Assembly (NCBI GenBank): GCA_016801845.1
Contig: CM028928.1
Coordinates: 9,810,327 to 9,874,326, forward strand
DNA: 64,000 bases
Reading direction: 5' to 3'
From: Polydactylus sextarius
Taxonomy: Eukaryota; Chordata; Actinopteri; Polynemidae
Every line of letters begins with the position of its first letter. Position 1 is the first letter of the stretch. A model generated the notes under the pieces. The model had not been told where the DNA came from. It did no database searches and saw only the letters and a list, made by a program, of their open reading frames with translations. A program made the translations under genes and the position numbers. Shown in pieces: positions 51,917 to 64,000 of this stretch.

Positions 51917-51940
51917 ATTTGTAGATCGAAATCTACAAAT
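51917..51940. other. Perfect 10-bp inverted repeat with 4-nt loop
   Basis: ATTTGTAGAT, loop CGAA, ATCTACAAAT. It is 90 bases from the foldback element at 52028. Confidence 0.9.
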
Positions 51941-52027
51941 ATATTCAAAATGTTCACTATAAAAACATCCAAAGCTATTCTGGATGCTCTAAAATTTAAA
52001 ACAGACTATTGAACAGTTTATACATGA

Positions 52028-52236
52028 CCAAGGCGTCCAAACTATTCTACAAAAGGCCGTGTGACTGCAGGTTTTTATTGCAACCAAGCAGAAGCCCCCC
52101 AGACTTGACTCATTTAATTAACAAATCTCTTCTTCAGACAGTTTGACCAGCTAATTGTTCAAGCCATGTGCTCTTGACTGTTTGAAAGAAAAACCTACAG
52201 CCACACAGCCCTTTGTGGAACAGTTTGGACATACCT
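52028..52236. mobile_element. Foldback / MITE-like element with ~55-bp terminal inverted repeats
   Basis: The left end (GTCCAAACTATTCTACAAAA...GTGACTGCAGGTTTTT) and the reverse complement of the right end (GTCCAAACTGTTCCACAAAG...GTGGCTGTAGGTTTTT) match at about 80% over roughly 55 bases. They flank a central region of about 100 bp that contains no open frame. Short elements with this GTCCAAACT terminus are widespread in teleosts and are non-autonomous; I would guess hAT-related but cannot prove the superfamily. Confidence 0.75.
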
Positions 52237-52365
52237 GACATATGACAAGCAGTTTATAAATGCAGGTCCTGTCTACAAATATTCAGACATGATTCTGCCT
52301 TTGTCTAAAACATTTTTATGAAGTGTCATTTATGTAAGAACGCGTTGTAAGGACAAGAAATTATT

Positions 52366-52755
52366 CAAACGCAGGACCCTCAGGACTCAATCAGGTTTCC
52401 AACAAAACCTCAGGTTCACCAAGAATAACGACAAACAAAAACTAAGAGATGGGTGAGCATCTGTACAAAAAGACTACTCACATGACAATGGGGTCCAAAA
52501 GTCAAAAGAAAGAACACAAGGAATATATGAGGGAAATAACAGACAGGTAAGCAAAGCGCCATGATTCCTGACAATACAAAGACAAGATGTTACATGATGC
52601 AACTAAAAGGGGGGTATTTATACTTGGAGGCTAATGTGTAATTAGGAACAGGTGTGGTGAAGAAATTGGCGGGAAACTCAACAAAGGCAGGAAGTAAAAC
52701 CCACTGGAAAACACAAAGGTGAGTAGCTACAAAATAAAACAGGAAGTCCAAACAC
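52366..52755 (-). mobile_element. LTR-like teleost interspersed repeat
   Basis: Read on the minus strand, the stretch starts GGACTTCCTGTTTTATTTTG, continues with TTACTTCCTGCCTTTGTTG, GTTTCCCGCC and CACCTGTTCCTAATTA, and carries a TATA-like AGTATAAATACC. It ends near GGGTCCTGCGTTTGAAT. This order resembles an LTR-like repeat common in percomorph genomes. No coding region or second copy is present, so it would be a solo copy. Exact boundaries and class are uncertain. Confidence 0.5.
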
Positions 52756-53812
52756 ACCACAACATGCAAGCATGCAAAAAGCAGTCCTTTACCATTCAGT
52801 CATTATCCTTTTGTATAAAATTTAAAAATTTAAAAAAAAAAAAACTACTATTAAGACTTAATAGTAAAAAGTGAATTATTGTCTTCACCTCAAAACTCCT
52901 AACCAAGGCTTTCATGAGGAATGATGAGACTTCAGATAACACATTAGATGATGACCTCTTGCATTCAATGAATGATGGTTCCACTTTTAACAATGTATAA
53001 TGCATCGCTACTGGCCTTAAAGCACTTTAAATATTCCTCTCCAGTATAAATTTTCCTGTTTAAAATAAAAGCCAAAATTGACAGAACATTAGAATGAAAC
53101 CATACAAGGTAAAATTGCCTCATATGTAGTAGTTACAAATCACAGAAAACCTGATATAAACGGCTATGGTGGAGTGTCTAAAGGCATGACATTGAATAAT
53201 AAACAAGAACTATAAAGAAATGTAGGGGAATAGGAGTCAGAATAATAAGCAAAATGCAAACAAGAAACAATGTGGTTGAGAAAACACGTAACTAATCAAT
53301 AGTCTGTTCCCAGGAAATGCAACCTGCTTGTGCAATCATACATTGCCAAAATTGAGGAACAACTCCTTTTGCTTATTTGTTGCTTTTCTGAACTAAAAAG
53401 AGTCAGGCACAAGGTTTTTTTTTTTTTTTTCACAAAATAAAGTAGTGAAATAGTAGTCAATTTTCAGTTTTAAGTTTTATGCAGCATTTCAACCAAATAA
53501 AAAAGGAAGAAAATGACATGTTGAGTGTGACATGTTGAGCTACCATTAGCTTTTTGGTCGACTAAAAAGAAGAAAAAAATTCTTAGTTTAGTCGAGCAAA
53601 TGTTAGCTTCTCTGCTGGTGCTGGGCTTAAGTTAACACAGATTTCTTTGAGATCTCTCTTGAGCACTGCATTGTTAATTTATTACATTTCTGGAGTTCTT
53701 AAAGTTCTTGAAATAGGTGCAATTATTCAGTGAATATTTTAGTTCTTGGCTTAATTAGAAAATAATTGTTTACACTTTTACACTAGAAATGCACCAAAAA
53801 TATTAAGTGTTT

Positions 53813-53823
53813 GTATATATATG

Positions 53824-53886
<63 letters not shown>

Positions 53887-53892
53887 ATGTAT
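53813..53892 (+). repeat. Compound (TA)n(TG)n microsatellite
   Basis: A TA run with one G interruption, then about 17 TG units, then TATGTATG. It alternates purine and pyrimidine throughout about 80 bases. Confidence 0.95.
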
Positions 53893-56800
53893 TTATTGTG
53901 ATATTTACTAAGTTCCAGAATTGTTTCCCTTAAACACATTCCACCTTCCTACAGCTGCAGTCCTGTTGCCATAGTTGTTGACTGTGGATGTGAATGAGTA
54001 CCAGAGCCTGGACTGTATTTAAATATAGCAATTATTCCTCAAGATGCCCGCTAACATGAACACAAAGTCACACTTCTCACCCACTCATCATGATTTTATT
54101 TACTTTATTCAGGAAACACGAAAATGACGCATGTCTCTAAATGACAGATCATTTAAAAAAGATGAGTTTCTCACACAATCATTCACAAAACACATACTGT
54201 GTAGGTTTTCGGCCAGTTACAGCAAATGAACAGGCCTGAATGGATACATCTGTCTATTCTCTTTGCTACACATCATCATAATGTCTGTATGCACTGAAAG
54301 TGATAATAGATGCATCATAATACACAGCACCATGCTACAAATCCTGACAATAGAATCCGCTTTTCTGCACCATTCCTATATATGTATTAAAAATATCAAA
54401 CAAGAAATAAAAAACCTAAGAAATGAGCAGGACTATGGAAAGAAAACAGGAAGTGATAACTGAGTCTAACTCTGCTATAAACGAGCATCAGTCATCAGAA
54501 CAGAACACTACGTACTTATTTAGTCGATTCTCAGTCGTATATGACAATGTGATTTTGTGACACTGACGCGTCATGAATTACCATTTCCCTCTGTGTGACT
54601 TGACTGCCCATAGGTTATACATATTTTACAGCAGGTCAGAAAACTCATTTAACTCATTTGTTATTTAAGTCATTTGTTTATAATTCAGAACTGATGAGGA
54701 CAGGTTAGGGTTAGAATGGTCTAAAATGCCACTTCACATTCAAGTACTTTAAATATGCAGCAGAAAGATTTTTCTCTCCTTTACCTAAAGGTCGACACAG
54801 ACACCATATGTTTTCTTTGCCTTTGCTGCAGCGAGCTGCACACTTTATGCATAATGTCTCACCATAAAAAAACAAAACAAAAGAAGCTATTACTATGTGA
54901 CTGTGATTGAGAAACATCAGGTAAAATTACATCAAATATTACCCTGCGTCTCTTACATTAATTAGACTTGTTTTAAATCATCAATAAAAACCTACGTGAC
55001 TCCTTCCTGTCTGAGTTTGGAACTAACAGAGAGAGAAATCGGGAAATTGGTCTGAAACTTTTAGTGAGACCACAGGGACGGGATTTTGTCAATAAAAACC
55101 CCCTGCTTCAGTAAAAGATCAAATAATGAACTGATTGAGAATGGGGTTTGAACATCAAGTCTCTTACTTTACAATCTCCTGCCACTCTGTGGTTCATGTA
55201 TACTTGCACTGCAGTACAAACTCAGTCATATATATATCTTCAGTTTTTACAAGCAGGTTTTTTGAGGGAAGATATTTATTTACAGTAATGTAATTTAAAG
55301 AGCTAATAAGACAGACGTTGAGGGTAAGTAATCCATTAGCATCAAGTCGTTCAGCTGACACACAGTAAACAAGTCAGTGAGGATCCAGACAGCCTGCAAA
55401 TCAAACATCCAGTCAGTCTGTCAGCCACTCAGCTAGCCAGCAGACAGACTGCTGGCCAGACAGGGTGGTGTCAGTAAATAAAAGATGTTAGCGAGATGGC
55501 CTGCATATGGTTATTTTCACTCTCACTGACAAACACCACTTCTGTGTCTGGCATCTCCCCCTCCCGAGTGGAGCTGAGTCACCAGAGTTTGGCTCCTGAG
55601 CAACCAGAACCCCAGAAAAGACCACATTACACCATCTGGCTGATTGCCGCATTGCTGTTCAATGAGACAGAAGATAAATGTGTAAGTCAGTGTCAGTCTC
55701 ATACTTGTCTTATATCCTGGTGATAAGCTGGAGCCCTGACCTGCCACAACAGAATTAAACCTATGTAAACAAATGCTCCATCAGTAATTTAATCTTCCTT
55801 GACAATAGTTTTGTGCTCAGTTGTAGGCTTTGGTTCTACAAATAAAGCAGTTACATCTATAGCACTAAAGCATATTGTATTTTCAAATAAGCATGATAGA
55901 CCTTTCTCATGGCAGAAACATCACGGGTGTGACTAATAACATTAATGATGGCTTCGTTCAATTCAGACAGTGCCAGTAAATCATGCCAGTTTCCATTCTG
56001 CACAATACCACAACCCTGGAATTGGCATACCTGTATAAAATGCAACCATAATTAGTAACTCCAGATTTGACAAGTCACAGTGGCTGTTCCCATGGACCGT
56101 GTGCTCTTGTACTTCTAGGGAAAATTTTAAAAATCTTAGCTGTTTAACTTAGCTGAATAAATGCAGACAGGAGCTGTGACTTTATTTCCCTCCCATTGGA
56201 TGTTTTGCATTTACTGACACTGAGGAACAGTGCTTTGTGCTATTGGCTCAGCAGATAACCTCTATTATTTAACTAGCTCTGACACAATTTTCACTGTCCA
56301 GCACAAATGCAGGTTTTGAGTCTCTACATATAACAAACGCATCACATATCACTGTGAACCATTTGTTTTCTGAAGAAGTCAGTGATCGCGTATAGACAAA
56401 GAATAAATCCTTTGTGAATTGTGTCCAGGCAGGCGCTGTGTTCAGAAAATTGGAAAGTTGGCCCCCTGTATATTGGTTGCTGCAGAGATAATCTCAATAC
56501 CAACACATTCCCCATTAAATATCACTCTACTCCACCACCTCCATATTCTTCTAAGGCTGTTGTCAGCAAGCACAGCTGAGCTGCTATTGAATCTATGTGT
56601 TACATCCTGAAGTATGTCACAGGAGCCTTAGCTTAAAGGAGCTTTTGTAACTCTGGGGGACCAGAACTGCTGCTCCCACCACACGCATCACATGCTTTGA
56701 ATAGGGCATCAAGTGCTGGAAGGGGAACCAAAAACAGCCAAATGAATGATCATCATAATGAGGAGAATATGAAGTGCTTAAATAGGTATCATTTGACAAT

Positions 56801-58363
56801 ACACTCCTGGCATCAGGAGTCGGGGGTGGACGAGACAAATAAGCTGCAACTGTGAGATGACGGGGACATCACAAAGCAATTGTGCTTATGGCACCCAAAT
56901 GGCTAGCAGAAAATCTGTTGGGGACACATTCAATTGTGGTGCATTCTGGCTAATATGAGTTGTGTGCAGCTTCCTGTTGACTGAGCACCAATGGTGGCCT
57001 GACATTTCATTTGGCTCAGGCTCAAATAATGCATGAAAAGCACAGACAAAGCTTGGTAAAGGACCTAGCGTTTTGCTGACTTCTTGGGAGAACAAAGTGC
57101 AAACAACAAAAAAAAAACTCCCAACTGGAAAAAAAACACACTCCGCAGTTTGCACTAATCTAATTTATTTGCAAATTTGCAAATGACCACACCAACAGTC
57201 AAAGAACTACTGCATCGTAATGTATAGACCTTGCTGATTCGGGTGCTATTCAGGCGTGACAACAACTCAACTATAAAGAGTTACAATAGCAGCTTTTCAA
57301 AGTGTCATATTCAAGAGTTTTTCACAGCTACAGCACAGTGAACATTGTGGTGTCACATCACACTGCTTTGAGCCTACTGTAGCCTACATTTTTTTTAAAA
57401 AAAGGAAGTAGAGAAAAATCTCTTGTTCCCGCTGTCGCTATGTAACATCTCTCTCTCTTAGAAATTATATCTAAGTAGAACTAAATTGTTTCACCAATAC
57501 ATAGTGATGACAAAAGTAATCTGTAGCTGAATTATCTTCAGATGTAGTGGACCAGTTGAATGAATGTACAGTTATTGATAGTAGAGATTGTGCAGATGGC
57601 AGCTTTAATACCTGGAAAGACGATTATCAGAGAGCAAAGATCACATCTTAGACCCACTGTTTAGTTTAGGCAACAAACGCAGTTTGCTCAAGTTTAGGAA
57701 AAATACCAGTTTGGAGTAAGTACTACAACCACAATAAGTATGAGATCACAATCTTCCCTAAACATTAACCAAAGTGCTACCGATTCTTACAACTATACAG
57801 TGATTTAATAATGATGTAGTCCTAGACATGTATTTGAGACACAGATCATGACCTAATTGACCTAATCAAAATGATTCCAAGGTTCCTCATAGTAAAACTT
57901 GGGCCAAGGTTATGTCAGACTAACTACTGTATATGTTCAGATCATGATTTAGTGTTTAGGGCCAAATGGTGACTTTTGTGTTTTGTCTACATTTCAGCAT
58001 GAAAGTCTTTAGGATTTAATGTTGCTGTTGTTCCCTATGATAACGAGTTTTTTGTAATTCCACTCACTCACTAATTACACACAAATAAAATTTTAATGAT
58101 ATTATTTGAAATGTATACTATATTCAATATGTCATATTCTGATAAATACGTAATATGTGATACTCTGATACTCTGTAAAGTCAGACAAATATTGGACATT
58201 GTTTATTCATGTTTCTTTCCCATGTATCTGCTACTTGTATGAGGGCTTCATGATTAAAAAATAAGGTTTTGATGGCCGTCTCAGTCAGCAGCGCAGTGTG
58301 TTTTTTTTTTTTTTTTTTTAGGTTTACAGTGAGCATATCTGATTTGCAGCATATAGATGAAGA

Positions 58364-58375
<12 letters not shown>

Positions 58376-58402
<27 letters not shown>
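58376..58402 (+). repeat. (CA)13 microsatellite
   Basis: A pure CA run; a 19-T run lies at 58301-58319. Confidence 0.96.
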
Positions 58403-58403
<1 letters not shown>

Positions 58404-59938
58404 ACAAGATCATTTAAATTGCATGTTGCATTATTAGAGGGGAATTTATGACATTGCTGATGGGGGCTAAGTTTCTCAGCCAAATGTGCTAGTTGCAGAA
58501 CAATATAATACATTTTTACTGAATGAAAAGTTTTGGGGTTACTATTGCCAGACTATGGAGTAGTGGAAAAAGCAGAGATGCTTAAATAAAGACAGCTTAA
58601 AAATTTTCCCCTGTCCCAGGTTTACTGGTATAATAATTGGCTAGTGTATGAAGACCTAGGTCATTGTGTTCTAACTTCTAACACTTTAGGACTTGTGATC
58701 ATCCATGTTTTTCTGATTGGGTTGTCAAACATTGAGCAGACAAGAAATACACAGAAATAAATTTAGTCCTGACAGAAGCATTTAAAAATCGATTACTGAC
58801 TCTTCTACGACCACGACACATTCTGATAAACTCAACATAAATACAACTTAATCACAACAGATTATGATACATCCCATTTAAAATGAGTGCTTGCACACAA
58901 GATGTCTTCCTAATATATCTGTTTAATATTTCCATGACTTGTGGTACTGTGTAAACCATATTTGATGGATCTTTGACTATGTGTCTAAAATCCTGAAAGA
59001 TTATGATTATTTATCAGGCGCACGTATCCCTGTCTGCTATGAAATATGGTGAGACAATTCACGAGCTGCTTCGGGTCTCCTCTCTACAGCGACGAAAAGT
59101 AGTGATGAGGGAGCAACTGTGTGACAGAAAAGAGAGCAGCATGTTGAATTTTATGAGGTTGGAGCTGAGTTGGACCATACTGTGTTCTTACTGCAACTAC
59201 ACCACAGGGGTACTGTGACTGCACTTTGAAGTGTTGAATCTGTACTCATTGTAAGGACAACTGAGACATGTCTGCTTCCTTAATTTATGCTGCTGCTGTT
59301 TCCAACTTTAGGTTTTCCATAGCTCAATCCAACTACTCCATCAAAACTGACTTTCAGTCATTGTCCATGTTGTGTTATATGCTGCTGTAAGTGCAATGTA
59401 GAGTGTACAGTGTGAAATGTTAATTATATTTGACAACATTATATCCTTAGGTTTCCATTAAAAATGTGACATATGCTGAGCTCAATTATGATCATGTTCC
59501 ATCCCCAGGCTAGGTCACATGTGGTGTACCACTGTCCTTGGCATGTTTGAATGGATGGTTCCTCTAAGGAACACAATTGACAGTGTTTCTCCCCTCCATG
59601 TGAAATGACACTGTTTAAATATTTACAAAGCTTTGAGTTGCAGTCTAGTTTGGAAAAAAAAAACTGTGTGATGGCAGTGCATCAGCAAATGAGGTTCCTT
59701 GGGGACCTGAAATACTGTAATATTAGGCAGAGCTAGAATCCTCCCATACTAACACAGAATTGGCTTTTATCATGGAAGACATTTTGACACAGCACAGCAG
59801 GAGAGGCACAGGTAATAGCAATAAAATTAACAATGGCTGAATTCCATTTTTGATGCTCCAGTTTCAGGCTCTTGGTATTGTATATGCTGTCTCACTATGA
59901 CACAGTCGTGGTTTACTGGGGCACTTGAGTGGTGCAGT

Positions 59939-59974
59939 GCCCTCATTAATTTTATTAGCAGCGTTAATGAGGGC
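59939..59974. other. Perfect 11-bp inverted repeat with 14-nt spacer
   Basis: GCCCTCATTAA and TTAATGAGGGC flank TTTTATTAGCAGCG. Each arm and the spacer contain TAAT/ATTA cores, the half-site of homeodomain proteins. Confidence 0.9.
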
Positions 59975-62900
59975 TTCAGTGCAAGTTTTAGTATTTCTGC
60001 TTTTACCCACTATGACATTCAACTATTGTAAATTGAACACATTGCAAGCTAATACTCATTAAATATTAGCTAAAACACATATACTATTAGTCAAGTGTTT
60101 ATAGACACTCATATGCACACAGGTGGTGTAAAGTCTATTGTGTACACACCAATTACAATTTCACATTTGACACTGGAAATGGGAGGCCTCTAAACATCTG
60201 TGACTAGTACATCCCTTTATGTGTCATGGGGCAGGTTTACAATCAGGACACAATTGGACCTACTAGCTATCATTACATTGGAAATGACCGATATTAGCTA
60301 GCACAACTTGCCTCCAAACTAGTACTACACAGTGATTGTGGCTAATGCATTTATAACAACCAATAACTCACCTTGCTACACCTGACTTGTAGCATGTCAG
60401 TTACAATCGCCAAGAAAAAAAACATTCAACAAATAAACTACAATGTTGAAATTTAAATGTTACGGTGCACATAGTCAGTTGATGCAGCTGGTGAAATATG
60501 ACTGTTAAAAATATGTACAGTACCTGGCTAACTGCTACTTATAATTAGCTACATATTTGTCTGCGGCCTTTGGAAAAGATAAGATAAATATGTTGTTTTT
60601 GTTACTGCAACCTGTTTTTGTTACTGCACAATGCCTGGATATTTTAAGCACTAGTTGATGGCCTATTGCTTGTGCCTGTCAGCTGCACAACAATACTATA
60701 CAAATCAATTCAACTCTATATAAAGTAGATATTTGCACCTTATTTTACCATATGTTCTATCTACTAGCTATCTGATGTCAACACAATGCCAAGTAATTAT
60801 AACAGTAAAAGGTTTGTAGAGAAAAAACACAGGTTTTATTTACTTTTATTCATGGTTTTCACGTTTCACATGTTTCCACAAGATTGTTGCTGAGACAGTG
60901 ACAAGTTTCAAACAAAGTTAATTTTCTTAGAGATACAAACCATGCCATGCAGATGTGGGAAATGTTCTCTCTGTCTGAGCGTATTGGCAATGCAGTGCAG
61001 ATGATTTGTGCCGTAACCATCAGTGAAACTAAGAAAATGTAACATGCAATCCAACATGCAATGTTCTTTAAATACACTTTGTAACCAAAGACCACATTGA
61101 TCTTTCCACAGTGGCGCAGACATATGCAGACACTACAATCAAAAGATAAGACTAAGCTGACAAGAGTAATTTATGCCTTGTAAAATCCAAACATTGGATG
61201 GTAATGTTTGCATCTTTACTGCATCAATAAAATTGCCTCTGATGAGAAATAATGGCCACTCCTATCGCTTCTACTGTACACCGAGCTTCAAAGTATAACA
61301 TAGTGATTGGATATACTTGACACTATTACACGTATATAGTCATCTGATAATATTTGCACACATTCTTTTAATCTTCAGTGTAACAGTCTGCTCTCTCTGT
61401 GCTACATACATATATTCCCTACATTCGTAGATAAATATACCCGTGGACTGACGATACGTGATCGCTTTTTGTATGAGGTGTCAATTAATCAGGCTTGTTG
61501 GAGAAGCAGGAAAGATAGCGATGAGCAGAAAGTGAGGTTATGCGCTGAGGGAAAGGTCGGAGTCCATCTTTTTACTCTCACGTTTGAATTCACTGTGCCT
61601 TGTGGCTGCACTGAGATGTCGAGACAAGAAAACCTTGCATTTTTCTGTCTTTTACTATGGATTACTCCTAAGAGGCTGTCACCAACGTCTGCTATCATTT
61701 TTGTTTGAGATAGCTGAATTTTTTCCGCAGCTGTACTGGATATATGTGATGGATGTATGATGTAGGTTTGATTTGTGTCTTGTGTAGAAAAAGTCTTAAA
61801 GCCAGCACAATGATGGGGCACCAAAAATACAAAGCATATTGCAATAAGAGTTTTAATAGTGCTGTGTCTTGTTTAGTTGTACCTCTGGTCTAGATAGAAT
61901 GAAAAAAATGGATGTTATTAACAATGTTAATATTAGTCAAGATCGGTCATTAGTGCAAAAACATTTACAAAGAAATAGCAATACCAAAAGCAAAAATGAT
62001 AAAAGGACACCTAAACATGACTATTTATTTTAAGTATTTCTCTCATTAAAACATAAAATAAAGAAAAGTATAAATGTATTCTATCTATCCATACACAAGT
62101 AGCTCTTCCAACTGTAGCAACAGTCAAAACTTTTGTCAAACTTCAGCCATCATTAAGTATTAAACAAATATTTCTAATAAACCTGGAACCACCTCCAATA
62201 CAGGCTTGGTCCTGGAGAATTTTTATTTTCTGTGAAATAGCTTTAATATAAAAAACACCCAGAAATTCCCTTTTGACACTTGATGTACTCAGTGTTCAGT
62301 CAGTATTTCCTTTGACATGGTTAAATTGGCCTAAGAGGAGCTAATACACTGTGTAACATTTCAGAAATACTTCGAAAATGGTTCAGCATTAAAGAGCTAT
62401 CCGTGCATATTAGACCACATTTCTGATGGCTCAAAGTCACTCTCTGAAAATTATGGTTTTTGATAAGGAGTCGCTCTTCAAGCATTCAACGAAAGATATA
62501 CATATTGGAGCACACACACGCACACACACACTGGCAGGCACACAGCTACTATAACCTATTCAGGCTTTATTAAAACTGACTTGTGACAGCCTTTTCATTT
62601 AATTTAAAATTCAACAACACTTTGATGGCTATCAAACTTGTATAGTTCCATATGAAATGGTTACTTATATTTAATGTTCTGCTAGTTTTAATAGCCAAAA
62701 TGAAGAACATGTGCATTAGACTTGACAGCTCAGACTTGATAGAAATTTCACTTTGGGAGATTGGAATATGTCATTACTCATTGGCTGTGTGCACTTGACC
62801 AACATCTAGATGAGATGGAATAATAATCACCACTAACATATAGCTAACAATGTTAATGTCGTCAGAACGAGGCACAATGAAGAAATAATAATTATAATTT

Positions 62901-63116
62901 CTACACCCAATTTCCCCAGCCAATAACTCCTGATTTCCAAAAGACTACGTTGCCTATTAAAAATTATCCCCAAAGTCTGGCGCATAGGAACGTCTTGGAT
63001 GAGTGATAGCTCCAATTTACCCCCATGTAACGTCTAATATTAAACTCTGAATAATGCATAATTCAGTTACCACTGCTGAGAGCTGGAGAGAGCCCACTGG
63101 TACATGTACATTCACA

Positions 63117-63167
63117 AACACACACACACACACACACACAGATACACACACACAAATACACACACAA
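63117..63167 (+). repeat. Imperfect (CA)n microsatellite
   Basis: CA units interrupted by GATA and AAATA. Confidence 0.94.
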
Positions 63168-64000
63168 ATGACTGCTAAAAATGTATTTCATTTTCAAAAT
63201 ATCTAAGCTATTTCTGAAAAAGCAATAAACAGGTACAACAAGTAGACTATAACACATGTAGCAAGAATTTCAACATTTTCCTTTTGAACAGTCCACTCAC
63301 ATCCTGACAGCTTCCGTTAGTGAATCTACTGTTGCATCCATGGTTTTCAGTTTCAAATTTATTTCACTTAGAAATAAAAAAAATGAAATGATAAAGAGCA
63401 TATAAGGATAAAATAAAAACAAATAAGCTTCCTTTGTTGGCAGGTGAATCATGAGAGGAGGACATGAAAAAATAAAAAATAATGTATATCAAACAAACAT
63501 TAAATATAGAGTCTTCACAAACATTCACCATAAATGTAAATTCCTAATATATACATTATATATACATATACATATATACACAATATGTAGATATACATGA
63601 GCAACTTGGTGCAAATGTACCATGGGTGGTTGGTGTATGAATAATTTGTTGTGTCTAGTCCCACAATCAAGCTATGTAATAATCTGCCTAAAGGAACAAA
63701 AGTGTTAATAACCTAGAAATATGAACAAAGTCAAATAACCCTAGAGGAGGCTGCACCAGACCACAGAGTGAGAAAAGAGGTGGGTGTGGTTCCTGGCTTC
63801 AATGGTCTTGGTGATTCTGGAGGCTGGTCACAGACATCTGGGATCTGATGCCTGAGGCCTTTTTTGCTCACTATCAAAAGCCTGCGAGTATGCAGTGAAA
63901 GGAGACAGCAACATTGATTATTTCAATCAATACCCCCTGCTATTCCTACTGTAGCGTTAACCGTGATATACTCTTCTGTGTTTCTCTAATTACACCAATT

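Larger units (their letters stand above)
1..64000 (-). other. ctnnd2: CTNND2 (delta-catenin) locus, 5' part of gene, partial
   Basis: The whole window lies within one minus-strand gene, defined by two certain coding exons (50313-50443 and 7933-8045) that splice in phase and encode the N-terminus of delta-catenin. In the family this protein is a neuronal armadillo-repeat catenin. It binds the juxtamembrane tail of classical cadherins and acts in dendrite and synapse maintenance. Only the N-terminal region and the start of the coiled coil are encoded here; armadillo repeats and the PDZ-binding C-terminus must lie below position 1. The first coding exon must lie beyond 64000 or be unrecognisable. 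The product is CTNND2 rather than PKP4, CTNND1 or ARVCF because the coiled-coil exon has FERLTRELEAERQIVA and CKLGSE, where PKP4 has FQRL, LEVER and CRLGAE. Confidence 0.93.
50444..64000 (-). other. CTNND2 first intron (partial), upstream of the N-terminal exon
   Basis: No GC-rich first exon, CpG island or MFARK-type N-terminal peptide is visible, so the promoter is probably beyond 64000. The interval holds a small palindrome at 51917-51940, a foldback MITE-like element at 52028-52236 and an LTR-like repeat at 52366-52755. Compound TA/TG and CA microsatellites lie at 53.8, 58.4 and 63.1 kb. Otherwise it is AT-rich single-copy sequence. Confidence 0.8.

Noticed and set aside
50444..64000. First CTNND2 exon and promoter
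   Set aside because: No GC-rich region, CpG island or MFARK-type peptide with a donor in the right phase is visible.

Overview
The window looks like a piece of a ray-finned (probably percomorph) fish genome. It is AT-rich and almost entirely non-coding. It carries dense CA/GT microsatellites and homopolymer runs, plus degraded Tc1/mariner copies and other repeat families common in teleosts. No open frame is longer than about 150 codons. There is no bacterial or viral gene organisation, and I see no rRNA, tRNA or CRISPR.

The one gene I can support is CTNND2 (delta-catenin / NPRAP, p120-catenin family), read on the minus strand; teleosts have a and b co-orthologues and I cannot tell which this is. 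Two coding exons are certain. The first (50313-50443) encodes the N-terminal segment from MPVPEQ to SILASVKEQ. The second (7933-8045) encodes the conserved coiled coil from ELQFERLTREL to GSMSSI. They join in phase 0 and reproduce the known vertebrate N-terminus. The upstream exon (MFARK-type N-terminus and 5' UTR) and all downstream exons, including the armadillo repeats, are outside the window or not recognisable in it. The roughly 42 kb between the two exons is one large intron in the standard transcript.

The most interesting feature is inside that intron. A 102-nt stretch (21748-21849, minus) has a strong polypyrimidine/AG acceptor and a CAG|GTAGTG donor. It is open only in the frame used by the flanking exons and is exactly 34 codons long, phase 0 at both ends. 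It would insert 34 residues between KEQ and ELQ, just before the coiled coil, without disturbing the reading frame. I propose it as a cassette exon of CTNND2 that I do not recognise from the canonical protein.

Layout on the plus axis: 1-7932, intron 3' of the coiled-coil exon (partial), with a solo-LTR-like segment, a Tc1 fragment and a long repeat-poor block. 7933-8045, coiled-coil exon. 8046-21747, intron. 21748-21849, candidate cassette exon. 21850-50312, intron with a near full-length dead Tc1-like element at about 25.8-26.8 kb, purine/pyrimidine-skewed blocks and many small repeats. 50313-50443, N-terminal exon. 50444-64000, first intron (partial), with a foldback MITE and an LTR-like repeat near 52 kb.

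All repeat-family assignments rest on remembered teleost repeat consensus patterns; no database search was run.
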